From the NCBI GenBank assembly GCA_002067265.1, contig MVQW01000156.1, positions 1 to 5,475 of the forward strand: 5,475 bases of DNA, read 5' to 3'. Made by a program: the position numbers and the translations under genes. This document shows positions 1 to 5,475 of the stretch, piece after piece. The notes beneath the pieces are model-generated. The model made no database searches and was not told the origin of the DNA. It was given only the letters and a program-made list of their open reading frames with translations. Origin of the DNA: Methanomethylovorans sp. PtaU1.Bin073 (GTDB lineage: Archaea > Halobacteriota > Methanosarcinia > Methanosarcinales > Methanosarcinaceae). The first letter of the stretch is position 1, and every line of letters starts with the position of its first letter.

Positions 1-352
1 AGTGTTTGATCCCATAGACTTTCTCAAAGACGTCTGTCTTGAGACGGTAATCAGCACTCAGGTCAATTACCTTCACTTTATCATCCAGCAGTTGGGGTAC
101 AATTCCCATGGCAGTGCCGTGAGGCACAGCCACAAAGACCACATCGCACCTATCCTTTATTTCCTGAGGATCAGGATTTTCGAACTGCAGATCCACCATA
201 TCTTTAAGATGCCTGTGAGTTGCAGATACTTTCTGACCTACCAGCTTGCGGGACGTAGCTAATTCGATCTTAGCCTGCGGATGGTTCAGCAGCAAGCGCA
301 TGAGCTCGCCACCTGTGTAACCGGATGCACCGATGATTCCTATATCAAGCAT
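1..352 (-). CDS. argC: N-acetyl-gamma-glutamyl-phosphate reductase, N-terminal part (cut by window edge)
   Basis: ArgC catalyses the NADPH-dependent reduction of N-acetyl-glutamyl-5-phosphate to the semialdehyde in cytosolic arginine (ornithine) biosynthesis. The first 117 residues are visible on the minus strand and read without a stop. They show the Rossmann dinucleotide-binding motif GASGYTGGE at residues 8-16, the conserved VPHG at 76-79 and DLSADYRL at 97-104, all hallmarks of the ArgC family. The catalytic cysteine, usually near residue 150, and the C-terminal dimerisation domain lie beyond the left edge. The ATG at 352-350 is chosen because the glycine-rich motif then begins at the usual distance from the N terminus. 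An in-frame GTG three codons upstream is possible but less likely. A weak GTGA precedes the ATG by five bases. The gene lies 104 bases downstream of, and in the same orientation as, the DUF92 gene, so co-transcription is possible, although a TATA-like element in the gap suggests its own promoter. The family call is very secure. Confidence 0.96.
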   Translation of the reverse strand, partial: MLDIGIIGASGYTGGELMRLLLNHPQAKIELATSRKLVGQKVSATHRHLKDMVDLQFENPDPQEIKDRCDVVFVAVPHGTAMGIVPQLLDDKVKVIDLSADYRLKTDVFEKVYGIKH

Positions 353-390
353 AATATTCACTTTTGTATAGATGTAAAGATTAACTTGAG

Positions 391-400
391 TATTATTTAA
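391..400 (-). promoter_or_regulatory. Possible TATA box for argC
   Basis: On the minus strand this reads TTAAATAATA, an acceptable archaeal TATA-like element. It is centred about 44 bases upstream of the argC ATG, which would put transcription start near 370 and give a leader of roughly 18 bases. AT-rich spacers give such matches by chance, and read-through from the DUF92 gene is an alternative, so this is only suggestive. Confidence 0.3.
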
Positions 401-456
401 TGCTTGAACTAATAAAAGGGTTTGTCAGACATATGGTAGATACAGAGGATACAAAA

Positions 457-1902
457 TCAGGATAATAACAAGAAAAGTAAACCTGAGACTATTGCTCCGG
501 CAAAAGTAGCATAGAAATTCACACCACTGTTTGACAAGAGTCCTCTGTTCTGAAGTGTAGCGCCCATTAAGCTGTCAATGTTAGTGCCAATAAATCCACC
601 GAGCGTTGTTATCAGAAGGCAAAGATAGATATTCTCTACCCTTCCGAACAGAATAGCCAAAATGGCTATGACAAGGGAGCCAAATAGACATGCAAGTTCT
701 CCAAGTATTGTTACCGCACCATCACGGCCAGGTTTGGCTGGCTTGAAATTGGTGATCATCCTAGGCTTTTCCTTGGAAGTGGTTCCGATTTCACTGGCAA
801 GAGTGTCGCCTGTAGCTGTTGCAACAGTTCCTAAATAGGAATACATGATAAGTTCGCTATATTGTGGATAGATACCATGAGCAACGGCAAGTATAAGAGC
901 TGCCATACTGTTGCTGAAAACGTTCTCATAGCTTCTTATACCACCTTTTGCCTCAGCAATTCCAATAGATGCCTTATAGGCATACTTGTATTTGGTAAAG
1001 CCTCCACCTAGTATAAAGAAAGTTAATAACAGAAGGAACCAGAAAATATCTGCAAAGACTATGATCAACACTCCCAGAATACTGGCAGCTAAGAGAGCAG
1101 ATATGTCTGCGATACGTGCTCTGTAAGCAAGATAACCCAAAAACAGGGAAAAAAGAAGAGCAAAGAACATGTGTGCGGGAGGGACAGTGTACCCGAAAGA
1201 GGCAAAAAGCCACATGACCATACAGGATCCAAAGAGAATTGAAATGTTGTTATCAACCCTAGATGGAATAGATTCAAAGAGAGACCCTGTTATTGAACCA
1301 ATAACCGAGATGAAGAAAATCATATCATAGGAAACATCGATCCCCGCCCATTGAATTATCCATGCTCCTATCAAAAAAGATGAAATGATACCAACGAGCA
1401 GCATGATAATACTTGAAGGAAGATGGAACACATCGCTGTCTTCCCCTTTATACCTTCTTTCAGGATAATCCAATCTTGCCAGGCATTTTAATTGCGTTTC
1501 TTTCCAATATTTAAATGCATTTGCCGAAGAGTTGCCAAATGTGCTTATGGCTACAGCTCCTCCAATTACATAAATTGGAAATATCACGCCTTCTAGCTTG
1601 AAACCATAGTTGAAAACTAAAAGCAAAAGGATAGAAAGGACAAGGTTGTTAGCACTTCTAAGTCCCTTATCAACTGGTTTTCTCTGCTTATTATCGATAT
1701 TGTCTTTATTGGAAAGAGCTTGATATATCTTTGATCTTCTTGGCAACCTCCTTAAAACCACAAGCATGAGGAACATAATAAGTACCAATATTCCCAGTGG
1801 GAGAAAAGGATAAAGAAGACAAGTAAGGCCAAGTGAAGCATGAAGCAGGCACCTGAGGTACATGGGATCCATTTCTTTGATGATGCTCTGTATCTTATTC
1901 AT
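457..1902 (-). CDS. DUF92 (TMEM19/VTE6-type) multi-pass membrane protein with an extra N-terminal kinase-like half
   Basis: This integral membrane protein (481 residues from the ATG at 1902) has about eleven or twelve hydrophobic segments. The C-terminal half, residues ~243-479, is a DUF92 domain. It has GGGFTKYKY at 299-307, EAKGGIRSYENVFSN at 317-331, TGDTLASEIG at 364-373, KPGRDGAVTILGE at 390-402 and GTNIDSLMGATLQ at 439-451; the acidic residues D366, E371, D394 and D443 sit within these motifs. Plant and cyanobacterial members (VTE6) phosphorylate phytyl-phosphate; the archaeal role is unproven. Typical DUF92 proteins are about 230-270 residues, so this one is nearly doubled. The N-terminal half has a degenerate GN-SSANAF (from 123) and ESIPSRVDNNIS (210-221), which resemble the end of VTE5/dolichol-kinase-type domains. 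The in-frame GTG at 1908 is an alternative start; the ATG at 1902 is preferred because AAAGG lies six bases before it. Work on isoprenoid-phosphate for archaeal lipids is plausible inference only. Confidence 0.85.
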   Translation of the reverse strand: MNKIQSIIKEMDPMYLRCLLHASLGLTCLLYPFLPLGILVLIMFLMLVVLRRLPRRSKIYQALSNKDNIDNKQRKPVDKGLRSANNLVLSILLLLVFNYGFKLEGVIFPIYVIGGAVAISTFGNSSANAFKYWKETQLKCLARLDYPERRYKGEDSDVFHLPSSIIMLLVGIISSFLIGAWIIQWAGIDVSYDMIFFISVIGSITGSLFESIPSRVDNNISILFGSCMVMWLFASFGYTVPPAHMFFALLFSLFLGYLAYRARIADISALLAASILGVLIIVFADIFWFLLLLTFFILGGGFTKYKYAYKASIGIAEAKGGIRSYENVFSNSMAALILAVAHGIYPQYSELIMYSYLGTVATATGDTLASEIGTTSKEKPRMITNFKPAKPGRDGAVTILGELACLFGSLVIAILAILFGRVENIYLCLLITTLGGFIGTNIDSLMGATLQNRGLLSNSGVNFYATFAGAIVSGLLFLLLS

Positions 1903-1942
1903 GTTCACCCTTTCCGAAACTGCTGCACATTATGTATAAGAA

Positions 1943-1953
1943 CATATATATTT
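1943..1953 (-). promoter_or_regulatory. TATA box for the DUF92 gene
   Basis: On the minus strand this reads AAATATATATG, a good archaeal TATA element, preceded by an A/C-rich stretch that could serve as BRE. Its centre is about 46 bases from the preferred ATG at 1902. That predicts transcription start near 1922 and a leader of about 20 bases. It abuts the inverted repeat at 1953-1966, so a protein bound there would overlap the TBP/TFB site. Confidence 0.55.
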
Positions 1954-1966
1954 GTGATGTATCACA
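1953..1966. promoter_or_regulatory. 14-bp inverted repeat, candidate operator
   Basis: The sequence TGTGAT-GT-ATCACA is a perfect 6-bp inverted repeat with a 2-base spacer. It sits directly upstream of, and shares one base with, the TATA box of the DUF92 gene, where BRE/TFB contacts are expected. That placement suits a dimeric regulator. The bound protein is unknown; the adjacent HTH-cupin protein is one candidate. I saw no second copy in the window. Confidence 0.4.
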
Positions 1967-2031
1967 GCCAAAGATAGATTTTCAAACTAAATGAATGCAT
2001 TGTCACTGGTATTCTGAATAGAATGAATATG

Positions 2032-2041
2032 TTAAAATAAT
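2032..2041 (+). promoter_or_regulatory. Possible TATA box for the XRE-cupin / acyl-CoA synthetase transcript
   Basis: TTAAAATAAT is the most TATA-like element I see upstream of the regulator gene. If used, transcription would start around 2060-2066 and the leader would be about 125 bases, long for an archaeal mRNA. The rest of the divergent spacer (1909-2191) holds a 5-bp inverted repeat TGCAT-N6-ATGCA at 2083-2098 and no convincing gene. Confidence 0.3.
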
Positions 2042-2054
2042 AGGAGATTTTAAG

Positions 2055-2070
2055 TGAACTGAATTGAACT
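2055..2070 (+). repeat. Direct repeat TGAACT, 10-bp period
   Basis: TGAACT occurs at 2055-2060 and again at 2065-2070, exactly one DNA helical turn apart, close to the transcription start predicted from the TATA-like element at 2032-2041. It could be an operator for the downstream regulator acting on its own promoter, but two 6-base matches in AT-rich DNA may be chance. Confidence 0.25.
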
Positions 2071-2191
2071 AACATGATTAATTGCATCCGATTATGCAGT
2101 GAAGTGTCTATCTCTATGAAGATCAAATGAATATGCCAGGTTTGAGATATCACTGCTGTTTTTAAGGGGAAACAGAAAAGGAAGGCTGAAT

Positions 2192-2746
2192 ATGCAGGAA
2201 AAGATAAAAGAAATCGCAATTCGTATTAAAGAGCTGCGTGAGATCTCCGATATCTCAGCAGAAGAAATGGCCCGCCTGTTGAATATAGATATTGAGACCT
2301 ATGAGAGCTATGAAGCAGGCGAGAAAGATATTCCGGCGAGTATCCTGTATGGAATATCCAACGAACTCAAAGTTGACATGTCTGTGCTGCTGATAGGCGA
2401 AAATCCAAAGATGCACGTCTTTACAGTAACCCGCAAGGATAAAGGAGTAGGCGTTGAAAGGAGAAAGGAATACAAGTACCAAAGCCTTGCCAGTAATTTC
2501 GTGCACAAGAAAGCTGAACCTTTTGTTGTCAAAGTAGAGCCAAAACCTGAAGGGACTAAAATATCAATGAATTCCCATCCGGGACAGGAATTTGATTTTG
2601 TACTTGAAGGCACATTGAAAGTTGTTATACATAACAACGAGATCGTACTTGAAGAAGGCGATTCTATATTTTTTGATTCCAATTATCCGCATGGTATGGC
2701 TGCTATTGGTGGAAAGAGCGCAAAGTTCCTTGCAATTATAATGTAA
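2192..2746 (+). CDS. XRE-family HTH / cupin-2 transcriptional regulator
   Basis: This 184-residue protein has a Cro/C1-type helix-turn-helix at residues ~8-66 and a C-terminal cupin_2 fold at ~110-182. The cupin is probably a small-ligand sensor. Fitted to the canonical cupin motifs (G-X5-HXH-X3-E-X6-G and G-X5-PXG-X2-H), G121, H129, E133, G140, G156 and H167 are retained. The first metal-ligand histidine is replaced by N127, and the PXG of motif 2 is replaced by D162/N164. Three of four usual metal ligands therefore remain. The start is set by GGAAGG at 2180-2185, six bases before the ATG. The acyl-CoA synthetase follows after 15 bases, a clear operon arrangement. HTH-cupin genes commonly sit next to the enzymes they regulate, so control of this acyl-CoA synthetase/VOR module, with a branched acid, its CoA ester or an amino acid as effector, is reasonable inference. 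Effector and DNA site are unknown. Confidence 0.9.
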   Translation: MQEKIKEIAIRIKELREISDISAEEMARLLNIDIETYESYEAGEKDIPASILYGISNELKVDMSVLLIGENPKMHVFTVTRKDKGVGVERRKEYKYQSLASNFVHKKAEPFVVKVEPKPEGTKISMNSHPGQEFDFVLEGTLKVVIHNNEIVLEEGDSIFFDSNYPHGMAAIGGKSAKFLAIIM

Positions 2747-2750
2747 GTAA

Positions 2751-2756
2751 GAGGAG
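2751..2756 (+). promoter_or_regulatory. Ribosome binding site of the acyl-CoA synthetase
   Basis: GAGGAG lies five bases before the ATG at 2762, inside the 15-base gap after the regulator stop codon. It fixes the synthetase start and indicates translation from a shared mRNA with the regulator. Confidence 0.75.
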
Positions 2757-2761
2757 AAAAC

Positions 2762-4432
2762 ATGACTTCTTTGCTAGATCGTTTCGTTCCCGTTGTAAAC
2801 TTTAAGTCCTATGAAGATTTCAAGGAAAACTTTACAATAAATATACCTGATAATTTCAATTTCGCTTATGATATTGTAGATGTATATGCAGCGCAACAGC
2901 CAGAAAAACAAGCTCTTGTCTGGTGCGATGACAATGACAATGAAGCAGTCTTCAATTTCAAGGACTTGCAATACTACAGCAACAAAACAGCAAATCTGTT
3001 CACCAAGTGTGGCATAAAGAAAGGCGATAACGTCATGCTCATACTTAAAAGCAGGTATGAGTTCTGGTTCTGCCTACTGGCCCTGCACAGAATAGGTGCT
3101 GTTGCCGTGCCTGCCACACACATGCTTACTAAAAAGGATATTGTATATCGTGTTGAGCGTGCAGATATAAAAGCAGTTGTCTGTGCTTTAGATGAATATG
3201 TCCTTGGAGAGGTTGATGCTGCGTATAAAGATTGCAGCTCCATCCTTAAACACAGAATAGTATTGGACACAGATCGTGAAGGATGGATCAACTTCGATGC
3301 TGAACTCAAGGTAGCCTCCGATAAATTCCAGCGCCCTACAGGTGAGAAGGCAACTTCCAACAGTGATATCTCGATAATATACTTCTCATCGGGTACTACA
3401 GGCTTCCCAAAAATGGTACAACATGATTTTGCATATCCTCTGGCACACATTATAACTGCTAAATACTGGCAGAACGTAAGTGATGGAGGCCTGCACTATA
3501 CTGTTGCAGATTCCGGCTGGGCAAAATGCATATGGGGAAAGATATATGGACAATGGATAGCAGGCAGTGCTGTCTTTGTATATGATTATGAGCGTTTCTC
3601 TGCAGACAAAATGCTTGAAAATAGCGCAAAATACAACGTAACAACTTTCTGCGCCCCCCCTACTATATATCGTTTCCTTATCAGGGAAGACTTGAGCAAA
3701 TATGATTTCAGTAAGCTTAGATACTGTGTAGTGGCTGGTGAACCATTAAATCCTGAAGTTTATCAGCAATTCCTTGAACTTACCGGTTTGAAACTCATGG
3801 AAGGCTTTGGCCAGACTGAAACTGTGGTGAGCGTAGCTACATATCCATGGATGGAACCTAAACCTGGTTCTATGGGTAAGCCTTCTCCTATGTACGACAT
3901 CGAGCTATTGAATGCTGAAGGCAATGCCTGTGAAGCTGGTGAAGAAGGTGAGATCTGCATCGATACAAGTTTTAGTAACCCCCCGGGAATCTTTGCAGGT
4001 TACCGCTCAGAGCCTGAAAGAACAGCAGACGTATGGCACGATGGTTACTACCATACTGGAGACATGGCCTGGAAGGATGAAGATGGTTACTTCTGGTTCG
4101 TGGGTAGAGCAGATGATATAATCAAGACATCCGGATACAGGGTTGGTCCTTTCGAAGTGGAAAGTGCATTGATGGAACACCCTGCAGTACTTGAATGTGC
4201 TATAACCGGCGTTCCTGACCCCATACGCGGCCAGGTGATCAAGGCTACTATAGTGCTTACAAAGAACTACACGGCCAGTGAAGAGCTGAAAAAGGAAATA
4301 CAGGAACATGTGAAGAGGGTCACTGCGCCATATAAGTATCCACGCATAGTGGAGTTCGTACCGGAACTGCCGAAAACCATTAGCGGCAAGATTAGGCGCG
4401 TAGAGATACGTGACAAGGACAAAGAGGAATGA
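2762..4432 (+). CDS. AMP-forming medium/branched-chain acyl-CoA synthetase (MacsMa-like)
   Basis: This enzyme converts a carboxylic acid, ATP and CoA to acyl-CoA, AMP and PPi through an acyl-adenylate. The 556 residues carry the full ANL-superfamily set: [13 protein letters not shown] (207-219, phosphate loop), EGFGQTE (347-353), HTGD (431-434), [20 protein letters not shown] (448-467, hinge and A8), and [10 protein letters not shown] (537-546) with the adenylation lysine K543. The segment [16 protein letters not shown] (248-263) is typical of the medium-chain (ACSM/Macs) branch rather than acetyl-CoA synthetase. W236, W253, K255, W258, C297 and G350 match, each offset by one, the six acyl-pocket residues I recall for Methanosarcina acetivorans MacsMa (Trp237, Trp254, Lys256, Trp259, Cys298, Gly351). 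That enzyme prefers 2-methylbutyrate and does not use acetate. The gene follows the XRE-cupin gene closely and precedes VOR genes, suggesting activation of branched short-chain acids for amino-acid synthesis. The protein is soluble, with no signal peptide. Family assignment is very secure; substrate is inferred. Confidence 0.95.
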   Translation: MTSLLDRFVPVVNFKSYEDFKENFTINIPDNFNFAYDIVDVYAAQQPEKQALVWCDDNDNEAVFNFKDLQYYSNKTANLFTKCGIKKGDNVMLILKSRYEFWFCLLALHRIGAVAVPATHMLTKKDIVYRVERADIKAVVCALDEYVLGEVDAAYKDCSSILKHRIVLDTDREGWINFDAELKVASDKFQRPTGEKATSNSDISIIYFSSGTTGFPKMVQHDFAYPLAHIITAKYWQNVSDGGLHYTVADSGWAKCIWGKIYGQWIAGSAVFVYDYERFSADKMLENSAKYNVTTFCAPPTIYRFLIREDLSKYDFSKLRYCVVAGEPLNPEVYQQFLELTGLKLMEGFGQTETVVSVATYPWMEPKPGSMGKPSPMYDIELLNAEGNACEAGEEGEICIDTSFSNPPGIFAGYRSEPERTADVWHDGYYHTGDMAWKDEDGYFWFVGRADDIIKTSGYRVGPFEVESALMEHPAVLECAITGVPDPIRGQVIKATIVLTKNYTASEELKKEIQEHVKRVTAPYKYPRIVEFVPELPKTISGKIRRVEIRDKDKEE

Positions 4433-4452
4433 ACACCTTCTGTGGTGAACTA

Positions 4453-4465
4453 TTTATAATATATG
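4453..4465 (+). promoter_or_regulatory. TATA box, probable promoter ahead of the VOR genes
   Basis: TTTATAATATATG in the gap after the acyl-CoA synthetase is a strong archaeal TATA-like element. Transcription would start near 4480-4485, upstream of the hairpin at 4507-4530, giving a leader of about 115 bases to the ferredoxin ATG. This would let the VOR genes be expressed separately from the regulator and synthetase. Confidence 0.5.
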
Positions 4466-4506
4466 TATAGTAGCAAATGCCAAAAATGTAGAAAGCGACA
4501 AACATA

Positions 4507-4537
4507 AATGGCCGCATCATTACGGCCATTATTTTTT
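4507..4537 (+). terminator. Hairpin with U6 tail: intrinsic-terminator-like element or leader attenuator
   Basis: AATGGCCG (4507-4514) pairs perfectly with CGGCCATT (4523-4530) across an 8-base loop. It is followed by one A and six T (4532-4537), the layout of an intrinsic terminator. Archaeal termination depends mainly on the U-tract, so the stem may assist, mark an RNA end or play another role. It lies 74 bases past the synthetase stop and 60 bases before the ferredoxin ATG. It could end the regulator/synthetase transcript, and it also lies inside the leader predicted from the TATA box at 4453-4465. Confidence 0.6.
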
Positions 4538-4597
4538 GGATGAGCTGGTTTCTGGTATTTGTTGATCAATGCATCTGAGTGTTAGAGGCTTGAAATA

Positions 4598-4837
4598 ATG
4601 TCGGATTTAGTGGAAAAAAAAGACCCTTACCCGGTAATAAATGTGTTGGAGTGCAAAGCATGTGGACGCTGCATAATGGCCTGTCCAAAAGATGTGCTTC
4701 GGATGAGCGAATGTCTCAATGAAAGAGGATACCACTACGTGGAATATGTGGGTTCGGGATGTATAGGATGTGCTAACTGCTACTACACATGTCCAGAGCC
4801 TCTGGCAATAGAGATACATATTCCTCTCAAGGAATAA
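4598..4837 (+). CDS. 2x[4Fe-4S] ferredoxin-like delta subunit of 2-oxoacid:ferredoxin oxidoreductase
   Basis: This 79-residue protein carries two classical 4Fe-4S motifs: C19-X2-C22-X2-C25-X3-C29-P and C55-X2-C58-X2-C61-X3-C65-P. The size, the short N-terminal extension and the position immediately before the alpha-subunit gene (18-base gap) fit the delta subunit of four-subunit POR/VOR/KOR enzymes. That subunit passes electrons between the thiamine-diphosphate centre and external ferredoxin in the cytosol. GAGG at 4585-4588 precedes the ATG by nine bases, somewhat long. By itself it could be any small bacterial-type ferredoxin; the subunit assignment rests on context. By the neighbouring VorB-type subunit it would be VorD in some nomenclatures, but symbols differ between archaea, so none is given. 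Confidence 0.88.
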   Translation: MSDLVEKKDPYPVINVLECKACGRCIMACPKDVLRMSECLNERGYHYVEYVGSGCIGCANCYYTCPEPLAIEIHIPLKE

Positions 4838-4841
4838 CTTA

Positions 4842-4847
4842 GAGGAG
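4842..4847 (+). promoter_or_regulatory. Ribosome binding site of the alpha subunit gene
   Basis: GAGGAG lies eight bases before the ATG at 4856, in the 18-base gap after the ferredoxin stop. It sets the alpha-subunit start and supports co-transcription. Confidence 0.7.
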
Positions 4848-4855
4848 AGTTCATC

Positions 4856-5475
4856 ATGGTAACACAATTAATAAAAGGTAACACTGCAGTTGTTATCGGG
4901 GCATTGTATGCAGGCTGTGACTGCTACTTTGGTTATCCTATTACACCTGCCAGCGAAATTTTACATGAAGCATCTTCCTATTTCCCAATGCTGGGCAGGA
5001 AGTTCGTGCAGGCAGAATCAGAAGAAGCGGCCATAAATATGGTATATGGTGGAGCAGCTACAGGTCATAAAGTAATGACAGCTTCATCTGGGCCTGGAAT
5101 CAGTCTGAAGCAAGAGGGAATCTCATATCTTGCTGGTGCAGAACTTCCCTGTGTAATAGTAGATATTATGAGAGCAGGGCCCGGTCTTGGTAACATTGGC
5201 CCTGAACAGGCAGATTATAATCAGATCGTCAAGGGCGGAGGGCATGGTAACTACAAGAACATAGTCCTTGCCCCAAATTCCGTGCAGGAGATGTGCGATT
5301 TTACTATCAAGGCATTCGAACTTTCGTTCAAATACCGTAACCCTGCAGTTGTCCTGGCAGATGGTGTGCTGGGCCAGATGGTAGAGCCTCTTAAATTCCC
5401 TACAACCGCAGTGCAGCCACAGATAGATGATTCCTGGGCTGTGAATGCCACCGCAGAGACAAGACAGAACCTGGT
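4856..5475 (+). CDS. vorB: 2-oxoacid:ferredoxin oxidoreductase alpha subunit, VorB type (cut by window edge)
   Basis: This is the alpha subunit of a thiamine-diphosphate 2-oxoacid:ferredoxin oxidoreductase, most likely the branched-chain (2-ketoisovalerate, VOR) type. The enzyme interconverts a 2-oxoacid plus CoA and oxidised ferredoxin with acyl-CoA, CO2 and reduced ferredoxin. The first 206 residues are visible. They include the pyrimidine-binding-domain motif [10 protein letters not shown] (26-35), [12 protein letters not shown] (52-63) with the glutamates expected near the cofactor, [10 protein letters not shown] (75-84), and [16 protein letters not shown] (106-121) followed by [10 protein letters not shown]. 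The [11 protein letters not shown] segment is what I associate with proteins named VorB rather than KorA (usually GPSTG-type) or PorA. Family length is about 350-380 residues, so some 150 remain beyond the right edge, where the beta (TPP-binding) and gamma subunits are expected. KorA-type 2-oxoglutarate specificity is the main alternative; the neighbouring branched-acid synthetase favours VOR. Confidence 0.9.
   Translation, partial: MVTQLIKGNTAVVIGALYAGCDCYFGYPITPASEILHEASSYFPMLGRKFVQAESEEAAINMVYGGAATGHKVMTASSGPGISLKQEGISYLAGAELPCVIVDIMRAGPGLGNIGPEQADYNQIVKGGGHGNYKNIVLAPNSVQEMCDFTIKAFELSFKYRNPAVVLADGVLGQMVEPLKFPTTAVQPQIDDSWAVNATAETRQNL

Noticed and set aside
2..262. 86-codon plus-strand open frame starting near the left edge
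   Set aside because: It is antisense to argC, whose minus-strand reading shows unmistakable family motifs throughout; the plus-strand translation has no recognisable features.
2074..2130. 18-codon ATG open frame in the leader of the XRE-cupin gene, possible upstream ORF
   Set aside because: No ribosome binding site precedes its ATG and the peptide shows no regulatory codon run; short open frames like this arise by chance.
3654..3660. Run of seven C in the acyl-CoA synthetase gene, possible slippage or sequencing-error site
   Set aside because: The reading frame stays intact on both sides, family motifs continue in register, and the run simply encodes Ala-Pro-Pro after the pocket cysteine C297.
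2762..4432. Annotation as acetyl-CoA synthetase (Acs) for acetoclastic growth
   Set aside because: The protein is about 100 residues shorter than typical Acs, and its acyl pocket matches the 2-methylbutyrate-preferring MacsMa type.
4434..4447. CACC-N6-GGTG just after the synthetase stop codon as a second terminator
   Set aside because: Only four base pairs and no following T-run; the hairpin at 4507-4537 is far better.
4856..5475. KorA (2-oxoglutarate oxidoreductase alpha) or PorA identity for the last gene
   Set aside because: The [14 protein letters not shown] segment and the neighbouring branched-acid synthetase fit VorB better; specificity cannot be fully excluded without the rest of the complex.

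Overview
The window looks like chromosomal DNA of a methanogenic archaeon, most probably a member of the Methanosarcinaceae. The reasons are AT-rich spacers with archaeal TATA-box-like elements, Shine-Dalgarno sequences of the GAGGAG/GGTGA type, a large membrane protein of the DUF92 family, and an acyl-CoA synthetase that keeps, at a constant offset of one residue, the six acyl-pocket residues I recall for MacsMa of Methanosarcina acetivorans. Genus cannot be fixed from the sequence alone. Four genes are complete (DUF92 protein, XRE-cupin regulator, acyl-CoA synthetase, ferredoxin-like subunit) and two are cut by the window edges (argC, vorB).

Left half, minus strand: a roughly 480-residue multi-pass membrane protein whose C-terminal half is a DUF92 (TMEM19/VTE6-type) domain and whose N-terminal half resembles a degenerate VTE5/dolichol-kinase-type domain. 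After 104 bases it is followed by the start of argC (arginine biosynthesis), which runs off the left edge. A 14-bp inverted repeat touches the predicted TATA box of the membrane-protein gene.

Right half, plus strand, divergent from the above: an XRE-type HTH/cupin regulator, 15 bases, an AMP-forming medium/branched-chain acyl-CoA synthetase, a 165-base gap, a 2x[4Fe-4S] ferredoxin-like subunit, 18 bases, and the start of a 2-oxoacid:ferredoxin oxidoreductase alpha subunit of the VorB type. The beta and gamma subunits are expected just past the right edge. The 165-base gap is not empty: it holds a strong TATA-like element followed by a perfect 8-bp stem with a U6 tail.

Together the plus-strand genes read as a module that activates short branched-chain fatty acids (2-methylbutyrate, isobutyrate or isovalerate type) to acyl-CoA at the cost of ATP. 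The acyl-CoA would then be reductively carboxylated with reduced ferredoxin to branched 2-oxoacids, the precursors of Ile, Val and Leu. The fused HTH-cupin protein is the obvious candidate regulator. The individual families are known; the pathway direction, the effector and the leader-hairpin regulation are inferences. I found no mobile elements, CRISPR arrays, tRNAs or rRNAs.
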